Assembly (NCBI GenBank): GCA_016787135.1
Contig: JAEUVK010000056.1
Coordinates: 1 to 44,540, forward strand
DNA: 44,540 bases
Source: Chitinophagaceae bacterium
GTDB lineage: Bacteria > Bacteroidota > Bacteroidia > Chitinophagales > Chitinophagaceae
Reading direction: 5' to 3'
Shown: one piece after another, positions 26,129 through 36,268 of the stretch
Layout of the letters: every line of letters starts with the position of its first letter
Position numbering within the stretch: position 1 is the first letter of the stretch
Notes under the pieces: model-generated
Told to the model about the DNA's origin: nothing
Seen by the model: the letters and a program-made list of their open reading frames with translations, nothing else
Databases searched by the model: none
Translations under genes and position numbers: made by a program

Positions 26129-26692
26129 TTATTTCGCTGATCGTATCCGGCTGAGTGTTTCCAGGGTCACTCCCAGAAAGGATGCGATATATGATACCGG
26201 GACACGTTGTATGATCTGGGGAGAGTGCTTCAGTAAACGGTCATAGCGTTGCTGCGCCGTTTCAAACTGGATAGAATCCATTCGTATTTGCGACAGGATT
26301 AATGAACCTGTGACCATTTTTCTTAAAAGCTTTTCTACATCGTGATACTGATCGGCCAGTCGCATGAAATCATTATGATGGATGCCGTAAACCTCTGAAG
26401 GTTCTATGGTATGAATAATAAGATGGCTTGGGGTACGGTTGAAAAAACTGGTGATGGACAGAAAGAACTGTTCATCCATGGCGATCCATTCCGTGATCTC
26501 TTTATCGTTTTTATAATAAAAGATGCGGGCCACTCCTTTTTCGATAAAGTAGATATAATCAGAAACAGCCTGTTCACGCAACAGGAAATGATCTTTGGGT
26601 GCTGACCAGTGCTTCCAGGCAGACAAGTAAGCATTCATACTTTCGGAAGAAAGCGGAGAGATGGCAGTGATCGCATGGCGCAGCAGTTCCAT
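26129..26692 (-). CDS. Crp/Fnr family transcriptional regulator
   Basis: 187 residues. An N-terminal cyclic-nucleotide-binding-like beta-barrel (residues ~20-115) has the typical segment DYIYFIEKGVARIFYYKNDKEITEWI. A long dimerisation helix follows (~120-150), then a C-terminal winged helix-turn-helix with SYIASFLGVTLETLSRIRSAK. Its recognition helix has Glu178, Ser181 and Arg182 (ETLSR), the set used by FNR to read TTGAT. The protein has no cysteine at all, so it cannot hold an FNR iron-sulfur cluster, and the effector is unknown. It is upstream of the GH3 gene on the same strand, with a matching palindrome between, and divergent from ldcA. Confidence 0.93.
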   Translation of the reverse strand: MELLRHAITAISPLSSESMNAYLSAWKHWSAPKDHFLLREQAVSDYIYFIEKGVARIFYYKNDKEITEWIAMDEQFFLSITSFFNRTPSHLIIHTIEPSEVYGIHHNDFMRLADQYHDVEKLLRKMVTGSLILSQIRMDSIQFETAQQRYDRLLKHSPQIIQRVPVSYIASFLGVTLETLSRIRSAK

Positions 26693-26753
26693 GTTTGAAA
26701 ATTAGGAAAAGAATCCTGCAAAAGGCTTTATTTTGTTTGTACAATTTTTGCTG

Positions 26754-27662
26754 ATGATCAAAACACCACCCTATTTACAACCCGGTGATTGTATCGGTAT
26801 AGTTTGCCCTGCCGGGTATATGCCTGTCGAAAAAATATCCGAATGTATCCGTGTGCTGAATGAAGAATGGGGTTTTCGTACCAAAGTTGGCAAGACCATC
26901 GGAAGCCAGTTCAATTATTTTTCCGGAACGGATGGAGAAAGACTGAATGACTTTCAGCAAATGCTCGATGATGATGAAGTGAAAGCTGTACTATGTGCAA
27001 GAGGTGGGTATGGTATGGGACGTATCATTGACAAGATCGATTTCAGAAAATTCAGGAAGAACCCCAAGTGGGTGATCGGTTATAGTGATATCACGGTATT
27101 TCATTCCCATCTTTATTCCAATTATTATATTTCCTCATTGCATGCACCCATGGCCGGGGCTTTTAACGATGCAGGATACATCAGCCGCTTCGTGCAATCT
27201 TTAAGAGCGGCACTGGAGGGTAAAAAAGCAAAATATAACTGTGACCCGCATGCGTTCAACCGGAAAGGTGAAGCTATCGGTGAACTGGTAGGAGGTAATC
27301 TCGCCTTGCTGACTCATCTTGTAGGAACAGAGTCCGATATCAAGACAAGGGGGCGGATATTATTTATTGAAGATATTGGCGAGTATGCGTATAGCATTGA
27401 CCGGATGATGTACCAGCTGAAGCGAAGCGGGAAACTGTCAAAACTGGCCGGTTTGATCATCGGTGGTTTTACGGACATGAAAGATACGGAACGGCCTTTC
27501 GGACAAACGGCGTATGAGATCATCCGGGATATTATCAAAGAATACGACTACCCGGCTTGCTTTGGTTTCCCGGTCAGCCATGAAAAGGAAAATTATGCAT
27601 TAAAAGTAGGGGTGGGATATAAATTGAAAGTGGGAAAAAGTAAAGTGATCCTGGAAGAATAA
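26754..27662 (+). CDS. ldcA: LD-carboxypeptidase (S66 family)
   Basis: A 302-residue cytoplasmic serine peptidase that trims the terminal D-alanine from murein tetrapeptides during peptidoglycan recycling. The S66 triad is visible: Ser111 in VIGYSDIT, Glu206 in LFIEDIGEY and His276 in GFPVSHEKENY; ARGGYGMGR (residues 82-90) is also conserved. No signal peptide, in keeping with a cytoplasmic role. The frame is open from 26733, but the family N-terminus (IKTPPYLQPGD) starts at the ATG at 26754. It is divergent from the Crp/Fnr gene, with 61 bases between. A hairpin follows the stop. Confidence 0.93.
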   Translation: MIKTPPYLQPGDCIGIVCPAGYMPVEKISECIRVLNEEWGFRTKVGKTIGSQFNYFSGTDGERLNDFQQMLDDDEVKAVLCARGGYGMGRIIDKIDFRKFRKNPKWVIGYSDITVFHSHLYSNYYISSLHAPMAGAFNDAGYISRFVQSLRAALEGKKAKYNCDPHAFNRKGEAIGELVGGNLALLTHLVGTESDIKTRGRILFIEDIGEYAYSIDRMMYQLKRSGKLSKLAGLIIGGFTDMKDTERPFGQTAYEIIRDIIKEYDYPACFGFPVSHEKENYALKVGVGYKLKVGKSKVILEE

Positions 27663-27664
27663 AA

Positions 27665-27694
27665 AAGCCGCCCTGCCTGCTGCAGGAACGGCTT
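27665..27694. terminator. Terminator between ldcA and katG
   Basis: AAGCCG and CGGCTT form the outer stem, with CTGC/GCAG pairing inside. On the minus strand it is followed by TTTTATT, so it may serve katG read-through as well as ldcA. Confidence 0.6.
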
Positions 27695-27786
27695 AACCAT
27701 TAAACCTTAATCAAAAAAAATCATAGCAAGTATTGCGGTTTCTTTCGCTTTCGGATGTCTGGCTGTTCCATGAGTTAACCTGAAAA

Positions 27787-30024
<2,238 letters not shown>

Positions 30025-30079
30025 CTACAAAACTGTGGCAATTATTATTATCAACCTAATTGATTAATTTTATAAACTG

Positions 30080-30094
30080 ATAGATAAAATCTAT
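30080..30094. promoter_or_regulatory. OxyR-type operator ATAG-N7-CTAT
   Basis: ATAGATAAAATCTAT is a near-perfect palindrome with exact ATAG-N7-CTAT spacing, the half-operator for an OxyR dimer. It ends five bases before the oxyR ATG, so bound OxyR should cover its own transcription or translation start. A second half-operator expected 22 bases upstream (30058-30072) is poor, though AATTGATTAATT there is nearly palindromic. A one-mismatch -7 element TAATTTTA lies at 30065-30072. Confidence 0.65.
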
Positions 30095-30099
30095 ATGTA

Positions 30100-31035
30100 A
30101 TGACCTTTGTTCAATTGGAGTATGTTGTCGCCCTGGACAGGTACCGGCATTTTGCCAGTGCTGCTGCTAATTGCTTTGTTACACAGCCTACGCTGAGCAT
30201 GCAGATCCATAAGCTGGAAGAGGAGTTGGGTATAAAGATATTTGACCGTAGCAAACAACCAGTGATCCCTACGGAAGCCGGCGCTGAAGTCATTGAACAT
30301 GCGAAAAAGATTATTGCAGAGAGGGATCAGTTGCATGAAATGATCCATACAAAAAAAGGAGTGATCAGCGGAGAACTGCGGGTAGGGATCATTCCTACAC
30401 TGGCGCCTTATCTTCTTCCGCTTTTTGTTCACCGCTTTACCGATAAATACCCCAATGTCAAGCTTATTATCAATGAAATGATGACGGACCTTATAATTAA
30501 CCGGCTACGGGAGGGAACGATCCATGCAGGGATCCTGGTAACCCCGCTTCAGGAACATGGTATCAAGGAAGATGTTTTATTTTATGAGGAGTTAATGGTA
30601 TATGTTTCTAAGAACAATGACAATTTCCGGAAGAATTATGTGTTGGCGCAGGATATCGACCCCAATAAGTTATGGCTGCTTGAGGAAGGCCACTGTTTCC
30701 GTTCGCAGATCATGAATCTTTGTGAGTTGCAAAAGGCAAGCAAAGAAGGGCATTCTTTTGAATATGAAGCGGGGAGTATCGAGACATTACGAAGAATGGT
30801 TGAATTGACCGATGGGATCACTATTCTGCCGGAGCTGGCTACTATGGACCTTAATGCAAAGCAACAGCAACAGCTGAGATTATTTAAGCGTCCTGCCCCG
30901 ATGCGTGAAGTCAGCCTGGTGGTCCACCGCGACTTTGTCAAAAAAAGGCTGATAGAAATATTAAAGAAAGAAATTACCGCCGCAGTGCCGGAAAAGATCA
31001 AAAAGAACAGGAATTCGAATGTATTGCCTGTGTAA
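30100..31035 (+). CDS. oxyR: Hydrogen peroxide sensor OxyR
   Basis: LysR-family regulator of 311 residues. The N-terminal winged helix-turn-helix spans residues ~1-60 (YVVALDRYRHFASAAANCFVTQPTLS). The effector domain has the two redox cysteines at positions 199 and 208 in GHCFRSQIMNLC, the same residue numbers and nine-residue spacing as E. coli OxyR, where peroxide makes a Cys199-Cys208 disulfide. An extra Cys25 lies in the DNA-binding domain. It is divergent from katG, the classic arrangement, and an OxyR-type operator lies directly before its start codon, which suggests autorepression and control of katG. Confidence 0.97.
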   Translation: MTFVQLEYVVALDRYRHFASAAANCFVTQPTLSMQIHKLEEELGIKIFDRSKQPVIPTEAGAEVIEHAKKIIAERDQLHEMIHTKKGVISGELRVGIIPTLAPYLLPLFVHRFTDKYPNVKLIINEMMTDLIINRLREGTIHAGILVTPLQEHGIKEDVLFYEELMVYVSKNNDNFRKNYVLAQDIDPNKLWLLEEGHCFRSQIMNLCELQKASKEGHSFEYEAGSIETLRRMVELTDGITILPELATMDLNAKQQQQLRLFKRPAPMREVSLVVHRDFVKKRLIEILKKEITAAVPEKIKKNRNSNVLPV

Positions 31036-31041
31036 TCGGCT

Positions 31042-31869
31042 TCATTGCAACAGAGAGTCTAGTTTCCGGTGAAAACCAGGAAAATCATTAAGGTTATTGT
31101 GTTTGCCTTTTTCGATGGCGACCAGTTCTCTTTTCAGAGCGGGCATTTCGTTCCAGGGCTGCATCAGCATTTCAGATTGTGAATAGGGGATCGTCTCGTC
31201 ATTTGTCCCGTGAAAAATGGTTACAGGAGCTTCAATTTTTTCGAAGTACTGGTAAATGGGAAAATGATAGTTGGCCATCCAGTTGACAGGATACATGAAG
31301 GCGTAATGACTGAATAAAGCTTCAATGCTGTAATAAGGTGTTTCGAGTATCAGTCTTTTGCAGTCTTTGACCGATGCCAGCCACGAAGCCACGCCGGTTC
31401 CGATAGATTTTCCGTAAATGATGATACTGTCCTTTGAGATACCGGCCCTTGCCATTTTATACAACTGTTCTGCATCAGCATACATCACCTGCTCATTTCT
31501 TTCGCCGGTGGTTTTACCAAAGCCGGGATAATCAAGCATCCATACTTCATAGTTGTTTTTGGTGAAATTGATTGCGTAGGGAGCATAGCGTTCAATGTTC
31601 TCCCTGTTACCATGAAAATAGAGGACGATCCCTTTTTTTATAGAGTCCGGTATGGTGAACTGAACAATACTCAGGTTCCTCTCATTGCTGATCGCAAGAT
31701 CAATTTCTTTAAATGGGATACTAAAGTTGAATTTATGGTCAGGTGGAAGCGCTTTCGGATGAAATAGGAATTTTTCCTGCAAAAAGTATAAGGCAAAGCC
31801 GCAAATGATATAAATGACCACCGCTATCTTTACCCATTTCAGGATTCTTCTGACAATTTTTTTTTGCAT
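31042..31869 (-). CDS. Membrane-anchored alpha/beta hydrolase (BEM46-like), copy 1
   Basis: 275 residues from the ATG at 31869. A membrane helix (residues ~12-28) is followed by the shared segment FLQEKFLFHP and an alpha/beta hydrolase core: VLYFHGN (oxyanion), DYPGFGKTTG, nucleophile Ser in YGKSIGTG, acid in HGTNDETIP and His in KGKHNNLND. This architecture resembles BEM46/ABHD13 hydrolases; substrate unknown. The frame remains open to 31899, but that start lies inside the terminator hairpin at 31891-31917, so I prefer 31869. A one-mismatch -7 element (CATCTTTG) lies five bases before it. It is a paralogue of the gene at 33174. Confidence 0.92.
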   Translation of the reverse strand: MQKKIVRRILKWVKIAVVIYIICGFALYFLQEKFLFHPKALPPDHKFNFSIPFKEIDLAISNERNLSIVQFTIPDSIKKGIVLYFHGNRENIERYAPYAINFTKNNYEVWMLDYPGFGKTTGERNEQVMYADAEQLYKMARAGISKDSIIIYGKSIGTGVASWLASVKDCKRLILETPYYSIEALFSHYAFMYPVNWMANYHFPIYQYFEKIEAPVTIFHGTNDETIPYSQSEMLMQPWNEMPALKRELVAIEKGKHNNLNDFPGFHRKLDSLLQ

Positions 31870-31890
31870 GGCTGCAAAGATGAAAATAAA

Positions 31891-31917
31891 AAAGGACATG
31901 AACGAATCATGCCCTTT
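31891..31917 (-). terminator. Terminator of the lipoprotein gene
   Basis: AAAGG-A-CATGA pairs with TCATG-C-CCTTT (10 bp, one A/C mismatch), and on the minus strand is followed by TTTTTTATTTT. It ends transcription of the lipoprotein gene (end 31939). Confidence 0.7.
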
Positions 31918-31938
31918 GTATGCGGAGGATAGTGAGAC

Positions 31939-33081
31939 TCAGAAGCGGTTGAAATAATCTTTAATGCCGCATTCGGCTTTACCTTGCGCTTCAGTCATGA
32001 TCACCCGGATGATCTCGCTTTCTGAAGGAGGAAATTGTTCCCGTCCGTCGCACATTTTTTTATCTTCTTCACTCAAAGCTCTTGCATCGCCTGTCCAGGT
32101 GGAGAACTCAGTGCTCCAGTTATAATCACCACGGTAAGTGTCGTTCCACAACCATTGGTTGTTAAAGTCTCTCGCTGTCACCTGCAGCATGCCGTCTGCT
32201 ACCATCGTTCTGCGGGTAGTGGTGATCTTTGCTTTTACAGTAGCATATTCCTTTACCACAGAGTCAGGTCTTATCACAGTTTCTTTTATGACTACCTTTT
32301 TGGATACTTCCCTCACTGTTTTCTGGTCACGGTAACGGTCAATATCTATATCACTGAAACGCATTTCTACTACCTGGTCCGTACGGATATTGAAACTACT
32401 CGCCTCGGCAGGTGAATAATAGCGTACAAAGAAATTCCTGTTGTTGTTCAGGTAACGCAGCATATTGTTGTCAAAATTGACAATGCCGTAATTATAAGAA
32501 CTGTATTGAAATCCTGACTGCACGACAGGCAGCACTACTACGTTGATCACTGCGTTGGTATAGGCTTCGTCCATTTTTTGTTTGGTAGAAATATCGCCGG
32601 ACATCAAAGAAAGCGCCTTTTGGAATTCAAAGTATGCCTGCTTGTATCCATTTCTTGTATTCAGCGACATCAGTTCCAATCCTCTTTCATACCTCGCATT
32701 GCCGGCTTCTTCTTTATACGTGATCACATAGGAGGAGTAATCAGTAGGACGAACTGCCTCAAATACGGAAGGCACGCTGCGTATAGCTTCATATAAACGC
32801 TGCAGGTCAAGGTACTCGTTGTAGGTACATTCCCATCTCAGGTCATTATTGCTGGAGGCATTATTCCGGATCCTTGCCTCATGATCTTCTACTGCATAAC
32901 GATAAGCATTTTGAAGTATCTCAAGCGTAGCGGCATCATTTGGTTTTTTCTGCAGCTTTTTGGCAGCCAGTTCAACCGCTTCATCATAGTTGCCTTTTTC
33001 ATACATCTTCTTTGCCGTTCTGCAGGAAAAGAACAAAGTAGCGATTGCAATAAGAAAGAAAGAGTAAAATTTCGATTTCAT
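31939..33081 (-). CDS. TPR-like lipoprotein of unknown function
   Basis: 380 residues from the ATG at 33081. A lipoprotein signal peptide ends in the lipobox TLFFSC with Cys20 as the lipidation site. Residues ~24-75 read like one or two TPR-type helix pairs (YEKGNYDEAVELAAKKLQKKPNDAATLEILQNAY), and a second such pair occurs near 130-160 (ARYERGLELMSL...YKQAYFEFQKALSL). The C-terminal half is beta-rich and unrecognised. A GTG at 33087 is also possible, but an SD-like GGAGG five bases before the ATG (minus strand, near 33086-33093) favours 33081; such sites are rare in this phylum. It sits between two hydrolase paralogues. Confidence 0.88.
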   Translation of the reverse strand: MKSKFYSFFLIAIATLFFSCRTAKKMYEKGNYDEAVELAAKKLQKKPNDAATLEILQNAYRYAVEDHEARIRNNASSNNDLRWECTYNEYLDLQRLYEAIRSVPSVFEAVRPTDYSSYVITYKEEAGNARYERGLELMSLNTRNGYKQAYFEFQKALSLMSGDISTKQKMDEAYTNAVINVVVLPVVQSGFQYSSYNYGIVNFDNNMLRYLNNNRNFFVRYYSPAEASSFNIRTDQVVEMRFSDIDIDRYRDQKTVREVSKKVVIKETVIRPDSVVKEYATVKAKITTTRRTMVADGMLQVTARDFNNQWLWNDTYRGDYNWSTEFSTWTGDARALSEEDKKMCDGREQFPPSESEIIRVIMTEAQGKAECGIKDYFNRF

Positions 33082-33173
33082 AAACACCTCCGTTTTCTGT
33101 CAGACGTTCAAATAACAGTCCGGTTACAATGCCGTGACATGAATTAGAACATCCTTAACAGTTTAAGAGAAGC

Positions 33174-33962
33174 CTAATATTTGAGAATATCCCTGATAAA
33201 GTTGTGGTATTCGTCAAATGAAGGAAGGTTATTGTGGCCGCCTTTATGAATGCGGATCAGCGTTATCTTGCCGGGGTTGATCTTTTGCAGCCTTTCGCTG
33301 TGTTTGATAGGTATAAGCCAGTCTTTGGTGCCGTGAATAATGTAAGTATGGCAACTGACCTGCCGTATCCATTTGTCTGCCCGCAGGTGAAAACGCAGCA
33401 CATATCGCACAGGCAGTATAGGAAGAAAACGTTCGGCCACTTTTAAGAAGCTGTAATACGGGGCATCCAGGATCAGGTAACGAGGCTTATTGTCTGAAGC
33501 AACTTTCGTTGCAAAGCCGCTGCCAATACTGCGCCCATAAACAATGATATGTTGCTCGGGATATGTTCTGGTGAGTTCTTTATACACAAACTGCATGTCA
33601 TTGAGCATATCCTTTTCACTTCGCTTGCCGGTACTTTTGCCAAAGCCCCTGTAGTCAACCAGTACCACATCATAGTTATACCGGTAAAAATCCCGGGCAT
33701 ATTTGGCCCATCCTTTTATGCTTCTTGAATTACCGTGAAAATAGAGTATCAGGCCGGCAGGGTATTCCCGGAAAAAATGAAGACCATTGATACGGACACC
33801 GGGCTCTACATCAAAAAAATATTCTCTGAACGGGATATCATATTTGAACTGGAAATCCTGTTTGAGCTTCTCCGGTTTGAAAATGAATTTTTCCTGCAGG
33901 AAATAAGCAAGAACAGATAACAACGCAATGCTGCCAAGGATATACCAGATGAAAGAAGGCAA
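33174..33962 (-). CDS. Membrane-anchored alpha/beta hydrolase (BEM46-like), copy 2
   Basis: 262 residues. An N-terminal membrane helix (residues ~4-21) is followed by FLQEKFIFKPEKL and the hydrolase core: LYFHGNS, VDYRGFGKSTG, nucleophile Ser in YGRSIGSG, acid in HGTKDWLIP and His in KGGHNNLPSF. All catalytic elements match the copy at 31042, and the anchor-to-core segments are clearly homologous, so these are paralogues. The start is a TTG at 33962: no ATG or GTG is in frame upstream before the reading frame closes, and the next Met would delete the membrane helix. Substrate unknown; ester or lipid hydrolysis at the membrane is likely. Confidence 0.9.
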   Translation of the reverse strand: MPSFIWYILGSIALLSVLAYFLQEKFIFKPEKLKQDFQFKYDIPFREYFFDVEPGVRINGLHFFREYPAGLILYFHGNSRSIKGWAKYARDFYRYNYDVVLVDYRGFGKSTGKRSEKDMLNDMQFVYKELTRTYPEQHIIVYGRSIGSGFATKVASDNKPRYLILDAPYYSFLKVAERFLPILPVRYVLRFHLRADKWIRQVSCHTYIIHGTKDWLIPIKHSERLQKINPGKITLIRIHKGGHNNLPSFDEYHNFIRDILKY

Positions 33963-34025
33963 GTTTTTAGTTTTGGTGAGGTTAAGATAGACACAACTTA
34001 TTAAAATATCACCAAAGACACACGA

Positions 34026-35999
34026 TCAGTCTTCCACTCTTCTTAGTTTGAGGTTGGTCACCGGCGCCACGATGAGCGGGAATTTTTCAACCGTTACATT
34101 TGCCACATCCAGTCCAAAGCCTCTTTCCTCCGACAGACTATGTTCTTTCAGCCAGAAATGGAGTTTCATGATCACCCGCTCCATAAACGGTAATTCATTA
34201 TCCTGGCTCAGGTATTTTTCCATGACCATGAACTGGAAGTCGCCCACCGTATTGCTGCTGGCAAGGCTTTCATAACGGCTGATGATATTTACTTCTTTAT
34301 TGGCGACAAGATCTTCCACGACTTTTCGGAACATCAGGTTGATGCGTGGCTCCATGCGGAAACCAAGCCTGAAATCTACCCGGATAATATCGTTGGGAAT
34401 GATATGCTCCACTTTGTATTCGCAGGTATATGGGTCATCCAGCGTGTCCACATGCACGAACCAGTAAATGTCGGCCCGTTTGGGTTTCTTATTTAGTATA
34501 GAATAGATGATCTTATGCTCAATTTCCTTGGGGTTATTGGCACTGGTCAGGTAAACAAGGTGCGTAGCATATTTAGGCACTGCTTTATCATTACTCAATT
34601 CCTGTATTTTGGGAATGTAATGCTCCAGCCGCACAAACTCTACGTAACGGTTTTTGATCTTGCGGGCCCTGTACCATACATACATCACCAGGAACATGAA
34701 GCCCCCTACGATAAGGGTTATATACCCTCCATGAATGAATTTGTCCATCAATGCAAGTAGATAGCCAACCTCTACTATAAAATAACCCATCAGGAAAATA
34801 TAAATCCATGCTGACTTCACACGATGCAGCACAAGATAGTTGGCAAACAGGATAGTGGTCATCAACATGGTCATGATGATGGCCAGCCCGTAGGCCGCCT
34901 CCATATTGGAAGATTTACGGAAATAAAGTACAACGCCAATACAGCCGGCGAACATCAGCAAATTGATCGCAGGGATAAAAAGCTGTCCTTTTTCTTCAGA
35001 CGGATATCTTATCTTGACCTTGGGCCACAGATTCAGGCGCATAGCCTCACTGATCAACGTAAACGCTCCAGACACCATCGCCTGACTGGCAATAATGGCC
35101 GCCGTTGTTGCAATCAATACCCCCGGAATAATGAACCAGGGGGGCATGAGGTCGTAAAAGGCATTTATACCCATCGATTGCTTCACATCTTCTGTTATCC
35201 GAAGGCCGCTACGATGCGACAACAGGTAAGCGCCCTGGCCAAAATAGTTTATAAGCAGGCATGTTTTTACATATATCCAGGATATTCTGATATTGCTACG
35301 GCCGCAATGTCCCAGGTCACTGTATAACGCCTCAGCTCCCGTGGTACAAAGAAATACTGCACCAAGCAGCCAGAAACCTTTAGGGTAGGTTCTCAGGAAT
35401 TCGACAGCGTAATGAGGACTCAAAGCTTTGAAAATAGCGAGGTCATCAAACACATGGACAGCACCCAATACTGCAAGCATAGTAAACCAGATCAGCATTA
35501 CGGGGCCGAAAAGTTTTCCAATGGAAGCTGTGCCGAATTGCTGCAGGAAAAAGAATAGCGACAAGATGATTAATACGATGATAACAATGGTATCGGTCGG
35601 CATGCCTCGCAGGATAGGAAGCTTGTCAAGTCCTTCAACAGCAGAGGTGATCGAGATCGGAGGTGTGATAATTCCGTCGGCCAGCAAAGCAGCTCCTCCA
35701 AGCATGGCAGGGATCACCAGCCATTTTTTTCTTCGTCGTACCAATGCGTACAGGGCAAATGTGCCGCCTTCGCCCCTGTTATCGGCTCTCAGAATAAGGA
35801 TGACATATTTAATTGTTGTTTGCAGCGTCAGCGTCCAGATAATACAAGACAGAGAACCCAGGATCAGGTCTTCACTTACGATTCTTCCGTTGATGATAGC
35901 ATTAAAGACATATAAAGGAGATGTCCCGATATCACCATAAATAATTCCAAGAGCGATAAGGAGTCCTGCTGCGGTTGCCTTGTTGGTCGAAATTTTCAC
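34026..35999 (-). CDS. kup: Potassium uptake transporter Kup
   Basis: A 657-residue potassium/proton symporter of the KUP/HAK/KT family (E. coli Kup has 622). The N-terminal signature GIIYGDIGTSPLYVF is diagnostic. About 12 membrane helices fill the first ~440 residues, followed by a cytoplasmic tail of ~200 residues. The start is a GTG at 35999 because the first helix (AAGLLIALGIIYGD) follows directly and no upstream ATG is in frame. A -7 element lies 55 bases upstream. The hydrolase copy 2 gene lies 63 bases downstream. Confidence 0.97.
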   Translation of the reverse strand: MKISTNKATAAGLLIALGIIYGDIGTSPLYVFNAIINGRIVSEDLILGSLSCIIWTLTLQTTIKYVILILRADNRGEGGTFALYALVRRRKKWLVIPAMLGGAALLADGIITPPISITSAVEGLDKLPILRGMPTDTIVIIVLIILSLFFFLQQFGTASIGKLFGPVMLIWFTMLAVLGAVHVFDDLAIFKALSPHYAVEFLRTYPKGFWLLGAVFLCTTGAEALYSDLGHCGRSNIRISWIYVKTCLLINYFGQGAYLLSHRSGLRITEDVKQSMGINAFYDLMPPWFIIPGVLIATTAAIIASQAMVSGAFTLISEAMRLNLWPKVKIRYPSEEKGQLFIPAINLLMFAGCIGVVLYFRKSSNMEAAYGLAIIMTMLMTTILFANYLVLHRVKSAWIYIFLMGYFIVEVGYLLALMDKFIHGGYITLIVGGFMFLVMYVWYRARKIKNRYVEFVRLEHYIPKIQELSNDKAVPKYATHLVYLTSANNPKEIEHKIIYSILNKKPKRADIYWFVHVDTLDDPYTCEYKVEHIIPNDIIRVDFRLGFRMEPRINLMFRKVVEDLVANKEVNIISRYESLASSNTVGDFQFMVMEKYLSQDNELPFMERVIMKLHFWLKEHSLSEERGFGLDVANVTVEKFPLIVAPVTNLKLRRVED

Positions 36000-36054
36000 T
36001 TGCTGTAGTTGATGGTTGTTCCGGTACAGATCAGAGCTGTGTGGGAAACGCCTG

Positions 36055-36062
36055 CAAAGGTA
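36055..36062 (-). promoter_or_regulatory. -7 promoter element (TACCTTTG) of kup
   Basis: Exact TAnnTTTG match on the minus strand, giving a leader of about 50 bases before the GTG at 35999. No TTG at the standard -33 spacing. The rest of 36000-36268 holds no gene I can support. Confidence 0.45.
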
Positions 36063-36217
36063 TAGGCAAAAAACAATTATAAAGAATACCTTGTTAAAAC
36101 TATTCTGATTCTGTTCTCCGCAGACGTTGCCGGAATCGCGGATGCAACTTTTTCCGTTTTTTTACCGTTGTTCATGTAATAAGTCACTTTCAGGCATCAG
36201 TTTTGAAACAAAACTTG

Positions 36218-36246
36218 TTGTGTTTGACAGGCAACCAGTAACTTTA
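36218..36246 (+). promoter_or_regulatory. Possible promoter of the secreted protein gene (TTG-N18-TAACTTTA)
   Basis: TTG at 36218-36220 and TAACTTTA at 36239-36246 (one mismatch to TAnnTTTG), spaced by 18 bases, 22 bases upstream of the ATG at 36269. Confidence 0.35.
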
Positions 36247-36268
36247 ATCAGCAAAAAATCACAATATT

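Noticed and set aside
26092..26157. 21-codon plus-strand frame preceded by a perfect AAGGAGGT at 26074-26081
   Set aside because: The frame spans the palindrome and the end of the Crp/Fnr gene, is very short, and SD sequences are little used in this phylum; likely chance.
30058..30072. Second OxyR half-operator
   Set aside because: AATTGATTAATTTTA fits ATAG-N7-CTAT poorly; noted in the operator entry but not claimed as a site.
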